A DNA stretch of 64,000 nucleotides from Bog-756 sp963725395. GTDB taxonomy: Bacteria; Actinomycetota; Acidimicrobiia; Acidimicrobiales; RAAP-2. Below are positions 33,461 through 41,492 of this stretch, one piece after another. The position numbers and the translations under genes were made by a program. Where the stretch lies: the NCBI GenBank assembly GCA_963725395.1, contig CAVRYH010000004.1, positions 248,001 through 312,000 on the forward strand, in the 5' to 3' direction. The notes below the pieces were generated by a model. That model saw only the letters and a list, made by a program, of their open reading frames with translations. It was not told where the DNA came from and did not search any database. The first letter of the stretch is position 1; each line of letters begins with the position of its first letter.

Positions 33461-34647
33461 GTGACCGCCCAGTGTCGGCAGTCCTAGCACCTCACTGGGA
33501 GACAAGAACTGAGGAAGGTTGGCTCGCGCGTCAAGCGGCAGCATCAGTAGCTGGATTGACTGACGTGCATATCATCACACCTGAAGGAACGACTCCTCGT
33601 GTGGCAGCGGATGGGATCTTCCAGGTGCACCGCCTTGCTTCACCCATTACCGAGACAGCCGAGATCCGCCTCGAACTCCTCATCGAAAGTTTGGCCCAGT
33701 TGCCCGGCGACCAGCTCTCTCGATCCCCCGACGTGGAGGCTCTGCTCGATCAGGGCCTCGTCGGGCCGTGGCAGGGTGCCACAGCCGTCCTGGACGAGCT
33801 CGGTCCGTCGAGGGTGTTGATCGCTGGTCACCGCGAGGTCGGGGCACTGGCGGCGCTGGACCGTCACGATCCCGAGGTCCCGGTGACCCTGCTCGCCCTC
33901 GGAACGGATCCGGCGAGCTTGGCCTTTCCCCACTTCGACAAGATGTTCGACCGGTCCGACTCGGTAATCACCGTCACCGAGGCCGAACGGACGGCCGTCG
34001 TCGACCACCACGGGAGGCCCGAGGCGGTGCACAGGGTCGGCGCCCCCCTGGGCGCCAACCCGAGCGCCCTCAGTGAGCCGAACACCTGGGTCGGCGAGAC
34101 CGACTACGTCCTGGTCCTGACCGGGGTGGACGAGGAGGCCGACACCGAGGAGAACGAGCTGGCACGACTCCTCCGGACGCGGTTCCCAGAGAACCCGGTC
34201 GGCGTCTCCCACAACGACGCCTTCTGCGCCTGGCGGCACGGCCAGGTCACGAGAGGTTGGCCCATCGAGCGCTCGAGCGACCTCGACCGGCTGATGGCCT
34301 GGGCGCGTGTCACCGTCGACCTCCATCCGGGGCGGTTCTTCGCCCGGAGGTGCGTGACCTCCCTGCTCTTCGGGACCCCCATCGTGGTCCCCGAGGCCAG
34401 CCGGGCCCGGGAGCACGCCGAGCGGGGCAAGGGCGGTCTGTGGTTCGCAAACGCCGCGGAGCTCGTCTGGAGCGTCGAGGCCCTCCTCGATCAGAAGACA
34501 AGGGCTGCGTTCAGTACCCAGGGTCTCTCCTACGCCGAAGAGGAGTACGGCTCGACCGATCGGTTCATCGAGCGGGTTACCAGCGCCTGCGGTCTGGCCA
34601 CCGACAGGTCGGCTCCGGTCCGTGCCGGAGGCGCCGTCGCCACCTGA
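33457..34647 (+). CDS. GT-B-like glycosyltransferase, module copy B
   Basis: Intact protein of 396 residues from ATG 33457. The N-terminal half has VSAVLAPHWETRTEEGW and VHIITPEGTTP. The C-terminal half carries the more conserved block SSDLDRLMAWARVTVDLHP, then RFFARRCVTSLLFGTPIVVP and EHAERGKGGLWFANAAELVW. This resembles the donor-binding half of GT4-type GT-B enzymes, with Glu in an EHAERG position; family certainty is moderate. The first 300 bases have the lower GC of the island while the rest is as GC-rich as the chromosome, so the gene looks like a recombination mosaic. It ends ten bases before the convergent exopolyphosphatase gene. Confidence 0.75.
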   Translation: MSDRPVSAVLAPHWETRTEEGWLARQAAASVAGLTDVHIITPEGTTPRVAADGIFQVHRLASPITETAEIRLELLIESLAQLPGDQLSRSPDVEALLDQGLVGPWQGATAVLDELGPSRVLIAGHREVGALAALDRHDPEVPVTLLALGTDPASLAFPHFDKMFDRSDSVITVTEAERTAVVDHHGRPEAVHRVGAPLGANPSALSEPNTWVGETDYVLVLTGVDEEADTEENELARLLRTRFPENPVGVSHNDAFCAWRHGQVTRGWPIERSSDLDRLMAWARVTVDLHPGRFFARRCVTSLLFGTPIVVPEASRAREHAERGKGGLWFANAAELVWSVEALLDQKTRAAFSTQGLSYAEEEYGSTDRFIERVTSACGLATDRSAPVRAGGAVAT

Positions 34648-34657
34648 CCGGGCGTCC

Positions 34658-35587
34658 CTACTGGGCCAGCAGCTCGGCCACCATCCCGTCGAGGATGTCG
34701 GCCTCGGACACGAGGCACCGGTCGAAACCGAACCTCGACATCGCCACGGAGAGGATCAGTGCTCCGCCCACGATGACGTCCTCGCGCCCGGCCACCATGC
34801 CGGCGCGGTCCAGCCGGGCCTCGCTGACCTCGCCGGCCAAGGTCTGGTACCAGTCGTGGACCTCGTCGGCGGTCAGGACCGAGTGGTGGATCCGGTCGCG
34901 GTCGTACTCGTCGAGTCCGAGGTTGAGGGAGGAGAGCGTGGAGACGGTGCCGGCCAGTCCCACCAGGGTGCGCGCGTCACTGAACCGCGGATGATCGGCC
35001 ACAACCGCGTCGAGGAGTCCCCCGACGAACGCCTCCGCCTCCTCACGCTCGGTCGCCGTCGGCGGATCGCTCTTCAAGAAGCGCTCGGTGACACGGACGC
35101 AGCCCACCTGCAGGGAGACGGCCGAAAGTTCGGAGTCGTCGGGACCGGTCCCGGTCACGAGCTCGGTGGACCCTCCCCCGATGTCGAGGACGAGGAATGG
35201 GCCCGGAACGTCACCGAGCTCGGAGACGGCCCCGGCCATCGAGAGTCTGCCCTCCTCGTCCCCGTCGAGCAGCTCGGCGCCGAACCCGGCGACCTCACTG
35301 GCCGCCTTCAGGAAGTCGTCCCCGTTGGCGGCATCCCGAGCGGCGGAGGTGGCCACCAGCCGGCCACGGACGACACCGAGCCTGTCCATGACCGAGCGGA
35401 AGTCGCGCAGCACCGCCAGGCAGCGGCCGATGGCGTCGGAGGAGAGCTCACCGGTGGCGTCGACACCCTCGCCGAGACGGGTGATGCGCATGGCCCGCTC
35501 CAGCGACCGACCCGTCCAGTCGGCCACAAACAGCCGTGTGGAGTTGGTGCCGCAATCGATGGCCGCCACCGGGCCGATTGGGAGCAT
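34658..35587 (-). CDS. ppx: Exopolyphosphatase / pppGpp phosphohydrolase (Ppx/GppA family)
   Basis: Protein of 309 residues in the sugar kinase/Hsp70 actin-like fold that removes phosphate from polyphosphate or pppGpp. The phosphate-1 loop AAIDCGTNSTRLFVAD is at 8-23, ATSAARDAANGDDFL near 80, and the phosphate-2 motif VLDIGGGSTELV near 135. It is the short, single-module actinobacterial form (like Rv1026) lacking the C-terminal HD domain. It ends the eno-to-ppx operon; DUF501 is just upstream. AAGGGAGG abuts the ATG at 35587, and a TAGCAA box before it suggests leaderless initiation. Polyphosphate versus pppGpp preference is not readable. Confidence 0.9.
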   Translation of the reverse strand: MLPIGPVAAIDCGTNSTRLFVADWTGRSLERAMRITRLGEGVDATGELSSDAIGRCLAVLRDFRSVMDRLGVVRGRLVATSAARDAANGDDFLKAASEVAGFGAELLDGDEEGRLSMAGAVSELGDVPGPFLVLDIGGGSTELVTGTGPDDSELSAVSLQVGCVRVTERFLKSDPPTATEREEAEAFVGGLLDAVVADHPRFSDARTLVGLAGTVSTLSSLNLGLDEYDRDRIHHSVLTADEVHDWYQTLAGEVSEARLDRAGMVAGREDVIVGGALILSVAMSRFGFDRCLVSEADILDGMVAELLAQ

Positions 35588-35716
35588 CCTCCCTTGCTAG
35601 CACGGCTCTCGCCAGCATCACCACCCTCGGGTGGCGATGGCCTCCGCCGTGACGGCATCCAGGGTGGGCATCCAGCGAGGGGGACGATGGGTCGGGTGCG
35701 GCCCGTTCCGGGGTGT

Positions 35717-36214
35717 TCAGGAGGGATGGAGGCCGATCTGGCGTGCCGTCCACTCCCCCACCGGATCGTCGGCTCCGGTCAGCCACCAGGCCAGATGGGC
35801 GTGCAGACATTTGACCCCCCGTCTGGTGCCACCCACGCCCCCCGAGGGCACCGGCCCTTCGTGGTCCGGTGCGATGAGACTGTCACGCTCCTCGGCGTAG
35901 CGGACGTGGGCGGCGGAGATCGCATCCATGGGGACAGCCGCTTCCGCCCGGCGGACCCCGCCGGTCGACTCGAGCGTGCTGACCACCTCGCGAAGCGTGG
36001 GGTCGACGAGCCAGTACCGGGTGGGCATGGGCGTCCCGTCGAAGAGGAACGGTTCGTTGGCGATCACCGCCGGCCGGCCGGCCTCGTCGCGCACCACCAC
36101 GACGAACGCACCGCCGGGTCGGCGTCCCAACAGTTCGGACACGGCCGCGATGTCGGCGTCCGTCACGCCATCGGCACCGGGCGCATCGGATCCGGGTGGG
36201 ACCCGATCGGTCAC
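35717..36214 (-). CDS. DUF501 family protein
   Basis: Protein of 165 residues from GTG 36214, which overlaps the stop of the septum-initiator gene (GTGA). DUF501 features visible include a start DADIAAVSELLGRRPGGAF, FVVVVRDEAGRPAVIANEPF, PTRYWLVDPTLREVVSTLES and a conserved Cys/His stretch GVKCLHAHLAWWLTG near the end. The gene sits between a DivIC/FtsB-like gene and ppx exactly as Rv1025 does in mycobacteria. The molecular function is unknown; the Cys/His cluster could bind metal. The longer open frame upstream in this phase overlaps the septum gene and is not coding. Confidence 0.88.
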   Translation of the reverse strand: MTDRVPPGSDAPGADGVTDADIAAVSELLGRRPGGAFVVVVRDEAGRPAVIANEPFLFDGTPMPTRYWLVDPTLREVVSTLESTGGVRRAEAAVPMDAISAAHVRYAEERDSLIAPDHEGPVPSGGVGGTRRGVKCLHAHLAWWLTGADDPVGEWTARQIGLHPS

Positions 36215-37377
36215 TGCCAGAATTCGAGCGTATTGGCCACGCGCCCCCAGAACGAGGACGGACCCCGGGGAGCCGCGGATCCCGGGGAGGCGGCCGTACC
36301 GCCCGACCGTGTGGCCGTAGAGGATGACGAGTCGGCCCCTGACGGAGGCGCCTCGGGCAGCCCGGGATCCGGCGACATGTCGGGTGCGTCGGACGGGGCC
36401 ACCAACGGCTGGTCGCCGGGGTCGCCCGACTCGGAGCCCGCCGGCACCGTCGGCGTCGGCCCATGACTGCCCGACGACGGCAGGACGTCGTAGAGCGTCT
36501 GACCCGGCGAGACCAGTTGGTAGTCCTGGCGGGCCAGCCGGTTGATCTCCGTCTTCGAGTTGAGCGCGTGCTCCTGGTCGGCGAGTCGTTTGTTGTCCTG
36601 GACGACCTGGTGGAGCTGGGCCGAAGCGGCGGAGAGCTGCTGGTGCTGCGCGAGGAGGCCGGCGGCCGGGAAGCCCACGGCCAGAACGACCAGCGCGCAG
36701 AACGCGGCCAACGCCAGTGGGACCCGGTTCCGGCGGACATCCGCCGAGGTGGGCTCCTTCTTCCGCGGACCGGAGTCCTTCCCGGCTGAGGAGGCCGAGC
36801 GCCTCCGGGCCGACGATGGCCGCAGCGCGTGGAGCAGCGCGCCGGTGCGCCCCGGTGCCTTCGGGGACGACGGTCCCTTCGCCTGGCCCTTCGGGGCCGT
36901 GGTGGCCTTGGTGGACCTCGGTGCCCGCGATCGGCCCGGCCCCCTGGACGGGCGGGGGATCCTCCCCGGCACCGACGCGGCCGACTTCACGGCCCTCGCT
37001 GCTTTCGACGGGACCGACCCCTTCGACGACGCGGCGCTCGTGCCCGCCTTGCCGGACTTGTCGGACGGTTCGTCCTTCGGGATCCTGTCGTTGCCGGCAC
37101 CCGCCTTCACCGGCGTGGAGCCGGCCGCCTTCCTGGCTTTGGGTGGTTTCGTCGTCTTCGGCTGCCTGGACCGCTCGGACGCCTTCGTCTTCGTCTTGGC
37201 CGCTTTTCGGTCGCCCTCGTCTGCGACCTTTTTGCGGCGCGATCCCTTGGACGGCGGCGCGACCCTGGTCGAGGCGGTTGCCGGTGACTCCTTGGCGGCC
37301 CGAAACGGCTTGGGCGACACATCCTGGGCGCGCTCGGTCGGCTTGCGCTTCGAATGGGCGTGGACCCGGCGGCTCAC
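36211..37377 (-). CDS. DivIC/FtsB-like septum formation initiator with a long basic N-terminal extension
   Basis: Bitopic membrane protein of 388 residues. The recognisable part is a membrane segment at about 220-241, a short coiled coil (242-280) and the FtsB/DivIC end RLARQDYQLVSPGQTLYDVL, which places the C-terminus outside and links FtsQ and FtsL in the divisome. Two features are unusual: a cytoplasmic N-terminus of about 218 residues very rich in Lys, Arg, Ser, Ala and Pro, and a disordered Pro/Ser/Gly tail of about 85 residues. Typical relatives are 100-230 residues. The start overlaps the eno stop by four bases and the stop overlaps DUF501, so all are coupled. Confidence 0.87.
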   Translation of the reverse strand: MSRRVHAHSKRKPTERAQDVSPKPFRAAKESPATASTRVAPPSKGSRRKKVADEGDRKAAKTKTKASERSRQPKTTKPPKARKAAGSTPVKAGAGNDRIPKDEPSDKSGKAGTSAASSKGSVPSKAARAVKSAASVPGRIPRPSRGPGRSRAPRSTKATTAPKGQAKGPSSPKAPGRTGALLHALRPSSARRRSASSAGKDSGPRKKEPTSADVRRNRVPLALAAFCALVVLAVGFPAAGLLAQHQQLSAASAQLHQVVQDNKRLADQEHALNSKTEINRLARQDYQLVSPGQTLYDVLPSSGSHGPTPTVPAGSESGDPGDQPLVAPSDAPDMSPDPGLPEAPPSGADSSSSTATRSGGTAASPGSAAPRGPSSFWGRVANTLEFWQ

Positions 37378-38663
37378 CCTGGTGCACCCCGTGACGACAA
37401 CGCCTCGGCGCCCCGGAACGCGGCGCTCTCACCCAGCAGCTCCTCGATGCGCAACAGCTGGTTGTACTTCGACACCCGGTCCGAGCGGGCGGGGGCCCCG
37501 GTCTTGATCTGTCCGCAGTTGGTGGCGACGGCCAGGTCGGCGATGGTGGTGTCCTCGGTTTCTCCCGAACGGTGGGACATCACACAGGCGTAGGACGAAC
37601 GGGTGGCCAACTCCATGGTCCCGAACGTCTCGGTGAGGGTGCCGATCTGATTGACCTTGATCAGGATGGCGTTCGCCGTTCCGGTCTCGATGCCCCGGCG
37701 CAACCGCACCTCGTTGGTCACGAAGAGGTCGTCACCGACCAGCTGAAGGCGGTCCCCCAGCGCAGTTGTCAGCTCGGCCCACCCGTCCCAGTCGTCCTCG
37801 GCCATGGCGTCCTCCAGGGACACGATGGGATAGCGGCCGACCAGGTCGACCCAGTAGCCGACCATCTCCGACGGCCCGAGGGACCTGCCCTCACCGGTCA
37901 GTACGTAATTCCCGTCCTTGTAGAACTCGCTGCTCGCCGGGTCCACGGCGATGGCGATGTCGGTTCCGGGCACCCGCCCGGCAGCCTCGATGGCGTCCAC
38001 CAGTATCTTCACCGCCTCCTCGTTGGAGGACAGGTTCGGGGCGAAGCCACCCTCGTCGCCCACCGTCGTGGACAGGCCCCGCTTCCGCAGGACGCCGGCC
38101 AGGGCGTGGTAGGTCTCCGCCCCCCACCGGAGGGCCTCGGAGAACGACGCCGCCCCCACCGGCATGATCATGAACTCCTGCAGGTCGATCGAGTTGTCGG
38201 CGTGCACGCCCCCGTTGATCACGTTCATCATCGGGACGGGCAGGACGTGGGCGTCGGTGCCGCCGAGGTAGCGGAACAGCGGCAGCCCGAGCTCGTCGGC
38301 GGCGGCCTTGGCCGTGGCCAGCGAGACCCCGAGGATGGCATTGGCGCCCAGCCGGGCCTTGTTCGGGGTCCCGTCGGCATCGATGAGGGCGAGGTCGATC
38401 CCGCGCTGGTCGAGGGCGTCGAGCCCCTCGAGGAGGCCGTCGATCTCGCCGTTCACGTTGGCCACGGCGCCGAGGACGCCCTTGCCCAGGTAACGGTCAC
38501 CGCCGTCGCGGAGTTCAACGGCCTCGAAGGTGCCCGTGGAGGCCCCCGACGGGACGATGGCCCGTCCGACCGATCCGGAGTCGAGGACCACCTCGACCTC
38601 GACGGTGGGGTTGCCACGGGAGTCGAGAACCTCCCGGCCGATGACCTGCTCGATGATGCTCAC
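37374..38663 (-). CDS. eno: Enolase
   Basis: Glycolytic enzyme of 429 residues converting 2-phosphoglycerate to phosphoenolpyruvate in the cytoplasm. It starts at GTG 38663. The N-terminal motif REVLDSRGNPTVEVEV, the Mg-binding PIVSLEDAMAEDDW, the active-site Lys in AILIKVNQIGTLTET and the closing motif SHRSGETEDTTIADLAV are all present and standard in length. It heads the cluster eno, septum initiator, DUF501, ppx, with four-base overlaps, the same order as in mycobacteria. AGGAG lies about 12 bases before the start, slightly far. Confidence 0.97.
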   Translation of the reverse strand: MSIIEQVIGREVLDSRGNPTVEVEVVLDSGSVGRAIVPSGASTGTFEAVELRDGGDRYLGKGVLGAVANVNGEIDGLLEGLDALDQRGIDLALIDADGTPNKARLGANAILGVSLATAKAAADELGLPLFRYLGGTDAHVLPVPMMNVINGGVHADNSIDLQEFMIMPVGAASFSEALRWGAETYHALAGVLRKRGLSTTVGDEGGFAPNLSSNEEAVKILVDAIEAAGRVPGTDIAIAVDPASSEFYKDGNYVLTGEGRSLGPSEMVGYWVDLVGRYPIVSLEDAMAEDDWDGWAELTTALGDRLQLVGDDLFVTNEVRLRRGIETGTANAILIKVNQIGTLTETFGTMELATRSSYACVMSHRSGETEDTTIADLAVATNCGQIKTGAPARSDRVSKYNQLLRIEELLGESAAFRGAEALSSRGAPG

Positions 38664-38804
38664 GGTACGTAGTCACTCCTGTCGCTGTCGACCAAAAGTT
38701 ACCACCCGGGACCTCCGCCACCTGGGAATTCACTCCTTCGCTCCGACCGGTTCGGACGCGAAGGGTGGTGGCGGACCCGACGGCACGGACCGACGGACCG
38801 CTCG

Positions 38805-40253
38805 TCAGCCCCGCTTCTCGACGGTCTCGCGGAACCGGGCGGCACGCGTCCGCAATGCCGTCTCCGGATCGATCCCGAGGCTCCGCGCCACGCTGACCAG
38901 CGCGAAGAGAAGCTCCCCGACCGCCGCGGCATCCCCGGGAAGGCCCCCCTCCCCGTCAGACCCCACGTTGACCGGCCCGTCCCCACGTCCCAGTGCGGAG
39001 ACCCCTTCGGCCACCCGGGCCGCCTCGTCGGCCACGTCCGGGAGCACCATGCCGACGGCGAGCGCCTTGCGCTGCAGCTTGGCCGTCAGCGCCAGTGCCG
39101 GCAGCGCGGCGGGGATTCCCTCGGTCACACTGGTGCGGTTCTTCTCCACCAGCTTGCGCGCCTCCCAGCTGGTGGCCACCTCCTCGGCGGACTCGGCGGT
39201 CACGTCCCCGAAGACGTGGGGATGACGCGAGACCAGCTTGTCGTGCACCCCACGGGCCACGTCGGCCAGGGTGAACCGGCCCCCCTCGGCCGCCAGGGTG
39301 GCGTGGAAGTACACCTGGAAGAGCAGATCGCCCAGCTCCTCTTCGAGATGGGCGACGGCCTCGTCCTCGGCGGCCGCCGATCGGCCCGGCGGACCGGTGC
39401 CGTCGACCTCGGCCACCGCGTCGATGGCCTCGAGCACCTCGTAGGACTCCTCGAGGAGGTGACGGGCCAGCGAGCCGTGGGTCTGGGCACGGTCCCAGGG
39501 GCAGCGGGCCCGGAGGGTGTGGACCAGCTCGTCGAGCCGGACCAGTTCGGTGCCGACGGGATCGGCCAGCTCGGGGATCCACAGAGCGGTGAGATGGTCC
39601 GGCGTGAACGACCGGTCGAGGTCGTGCCAGTCCACCTCCCAGACTGCCTCGTCGTCGAGGCCGAGATGGTGCAGCACCGTAACCGGTCGTGCGGGGGCCC
39701 GGTCTACCGACAGTTTGATGCCTGACATCACCTCTCTGTTCCAGCACTGCGCCACGAGCAGGGGGCCGCGCTCCCCGGCGGCATCGACGGCGAAGGACTC
39801 GCCGTCCACAACCCGCACCCCCGCAGAGACCGGATCCACTCCCAGACGGTCGTAGGCGAGGTCGAGGAAGGAGACGGCCGGATGGACGGCGACCCGGACA
39901 CGACCGTCGAGGACGGCCGGGTCCTCGCGCAACAGGGCGACCGTCCGCTCCGCCACCATGGGAGAGCCCGGAACGGCGTAGACCACCGGGCCGCCGGCAC
40001 CGGCCAGGGCGGCCTCGATGAGGTCAGAGACGATGGCCCGGTAGACCTCGTCGAAGGTCTCGCCGTGCTCGTAGTGGTGGTCGAACGCCAGGGCCCCGTC
40101 GATGGCGGCCGCCGACGGATGGCGTCTGGTCCGCAGGAAGACGACGTCGGCCCTCTCCATCAGCGCCAGCGCCCCGGAGGTGATCAGGTCGGGACCGGCC
40201 GGACCGAGGCCGATCACGTGGATCCAGGCCGGGCCGTCGCTGTCCGGCGTCAT
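38805..40253 (-). CDS. mazG: Tetrapyrrole methylase-MazG fusion (YabN-type nucleotide pyrophosphohydrolase)
   Basis: Protein of 482 residues. Residues 10-215 form a tetrapyrrole-methylase-like domain (WIHVIGLGPAGPDLITSGAL and VVYAVPGSPMVAERTV) and residues 240 to the end the MazG domain. The latter has RCPWDRAQTHGSLARHLLEE, the metal-binding EExxE in HLEEELGDLLFQVYFH, and VSRHPHVFGDV. MazG hydrolyses non-canonical or excess NTPs to NMP and pyrophosphate. The two-domain form is known from Bacillus YabN, but many actinobacterial MazG proteins lack the methylase part. ATG 40253. It sits between eno and a SurA-like gene, as mazG does in mycobacteria. What the methylase-like domain does is unknown. 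Confidence 0.92.
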   Translation of the reverse strand: MTPDSDGPAWIHVIGLGPAGPDLITSGALALMERADVVFLRTRRHPSAAAIDGALAFDHHYEHGETFDEVYRAIVSDLIEAALAGAGGPVVYAVPGSPMVAERTVALLREDPAVLDGRVRVAVHPAVSFLDLAYDRLGVDPVSAGVRVVDGESFAVDAAGERGPLLVAQCWNREVMSGIKLSVDRAPARPVTVLHHLGLDDEAVWEVDWHDLDRSFTPDHLTALWIPELADPVGTELVRLDELVHTLRARCPWDRAQTHGSLARHLLEESYEVLEAIDAVAEVDGTGPPGRSAAAEDEAVAHLEEELGDLLFQVYFHATLAAEGGRFTLADVARGVHDKLVSRHPHVFGDVTAESAEEVATSWEARKLVEKNRTSVTEGIPAALPALALTAKLQRKALAVGMVLPDVADEAARVAEGVSALGRGDGPVNVGSDGEGGLPGDAAAVGELLFALVSVARSLGIDPETALRTRAARFRETVEKRG

Positions 40254-40275
40254 TCCGGCCCCACCCGGACTCGCG

Positions 40276-41439
40276 TCAACCGCCGTCGGAGCTGCCCGAG
40301 CCCGAGGTGTCGGTTCCCAGGCCCGAGAGGCTGCGCGAGGAGGTCGATCCCCCCACCGCGGGCAGGAGGAAGCGGGGCGGCGGCCCGACCGGCGGGACGA
40401 CGACCAAACCCCTCCAGGTGCCGTACTGAGGGTTGACCGAGACGTCGGCGGTGCGGGCGAAGGCCACGATCTCCTTGCTCACCCTGTCGACGTTGGTCGT
40501 GGTTTGGAGCAGTTCCCTTCGCACGACCGAGGTGGCCGACGACAGCGGCGCGACCTGCTCGCTGGTCACCTCGTAGATGTACCACTGGTCCGAGACCTGA
40601 ACGGGCGTGATGGGCACACCGGCGGTGATGGACTGCACACCGAGGTCCTGTTCCACCTGGGACAGCGTGTAGTCGCACCCGAGGGCGCCGCCGGCCGCCT
40701 TGGTCTGGGTGTCGAGCGAGCTGGCCTCCGCCACGGAGGCGAAGGAGGCTCCGGCGTTGATCTGGGCCACCAGCTGGTTGGCATCGGCCTGCGTGGCGGT
40801 CACGATCCTGCTGACGCAGACCGTGGTGAACAACGGCAGGTTGGCGTTGTAGAAGCTCTGGACCGCCGCGGGCGAGAGGTCGGCCCCGCTGGCGAGGAGC
40901 TTCTCGTCCACGGCCTGGTTGAGGATCTGGCTGGCCGCCACCGATGAGGGGAGCGCGTTGAGCAGCTCCTGGCCGGTGATGTCCTGCCCGTTGGAGAGCT
41001 GGCAGTAGGAAACGGTCCCCTCGGACTGGGAGCTCTCCACCTGCTGGCTGATCTCGCCGTCGAGGGTGGACTCGAAGTCGGACTTGGCCGTGGCCAACTC
41101 GGAGGACCCGACGGCGATGCCTTTGGAGGTGGCGTACTGCTGGGCCAACAGATCCCCCACCTGGTTGTTGAGCACGGCGTTGACGAAGGACATCGAATAG
41201 GTGCCCGCACCACCCGTCCCCTCCCCGTCGAACGTCGTCAGGTTGGCGTTCTCCAGCTGGAGCAGGCAGCCACCGGCCACGGTGGTCTGGAGGGCGTGCA
41301 GCTGGGTGTTGAGGCTGGACACCGAGATGCTGGCCCCGTCGGCCGAGGCCGCGGTGGGCGTGACCTGGCAGGCCGACAGCACGGCACCGGTGGCGATCAC
41401 GGCGAGGGCGGCGGCGGCCCCGTGGAGATGGCGCTTCAC
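40276..41439 (-). CDS. SurA/PpiC-like peptidyl-prolyl isomerase lipoprotein
   Basis: Lipoprotein of 387 residues from GTG 41439. The signal peptide ends in the lipobox VLSAC (Cys near residue 24), so it is anchored on the outer face of the membrane. A SurA-N-type helical region follows (VLNNQVGDLLAQQYATSKGI). Next comes a PpiC-like parvulin domain near 210-310, with VCVSRIVTATQADANQLVAQ, FASVAEASSLDTQTKAAGG and GVPITPVQVSDQWYIYEV. A Pro/Gly/Ser-rich tail ends the protein. It is a likely secretion foldase. The start is seven bases after a TAGCAT -10 box, so the transcript is probably leaderless. Confidence 0.85.
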   Translation of the reverse strand: MKRHLHGAAAALAVIATGAVLSACQVTPTAASADGASISVSSLNTQLHALQTTVAGGCLLQLENANLTTFDGEGTGGAGTYSMSFVNAVLNNQVGDLLAQQYATSKGIAVGSSELATAKSDFESTLDGEISQQVESSQSEGTVSYCQLSNGQDITGQELLNALPSSVAASQILNQAVDEKLLASGADLSPAAVQSFYNANLPLFTTVCVSRIVTATQADANQLVAQINAGASFASVAEASSLDTQTKAAGGALGCDYTLSQVEQDLGVQSITAGVPITPVQVSDQWYIYEVTSEQVAPLSSATSVVRRELLQTTTNVDRVSKEIVAFARTADVSVNPQYGTWRGLVVVPPVGPPPRFLLPAVGGSTSSRSLSGLGTDTSGSGSSDGG

Positions 41440-41446
41440 GGCGGCG

Positions 41447-41452
41447 ATGCTA
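41447..41452 (-). promoter_or_regulatory. Leaderless-type -10 box of the SurA-like gene
   Basis: On the minus strand TAGCAT is followed by exactly seven bases and GTG 41439. It lies in the short gap after mfd, so the SurA-like gene and mazG can be transcribed independently of mfd. Confidence 0.5.
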
Positions 41453-41492
41453 TCGGCTGGCGGAAGCGCCCCTGCTGCGGCCCAGGAGGCCA

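Larger units (their letters stand above)
15730..33850. other. Lower-GC polysaccharide island (approximate limits)
   Basis: From about 15.73 kb the base composition falls sharply and stays lower until about 33.7-33.9 kb, judged by eye. Genes here use AT-ending codons freely, including in-frame TTA at 15927-15929 and 16452-16454, a codon I did not notice in the flanking genes. Content is surface-glycan oriented: glycosyltransferases, methyltransferases, a sulfotransferase, an epimerase, a nucleotide-sugar dehydrogenase, and a GC-rich IS3 remnant. Both edges lie in sequence with a paralogue within the window (the YfhO-like pair on the left, the GT-B-like pair on the right), which suggests exchange by homologous recombination. 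No integrase, tRNA target or direct-repeat ends were seen. Confidence 0.7.
30654..34647. repeat. Duplicated divergent three-gene module, copy B
   Basis: Same gene order, directions and start/stop overlaps as copy A at 23624-27581: tandem GT2 on the minus strand, then coiled-coil and GT-B-like genes on the plus strand. All three genes are open here. Base composition changes to chromosomal level within the last gene. Confidence 0.85.
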
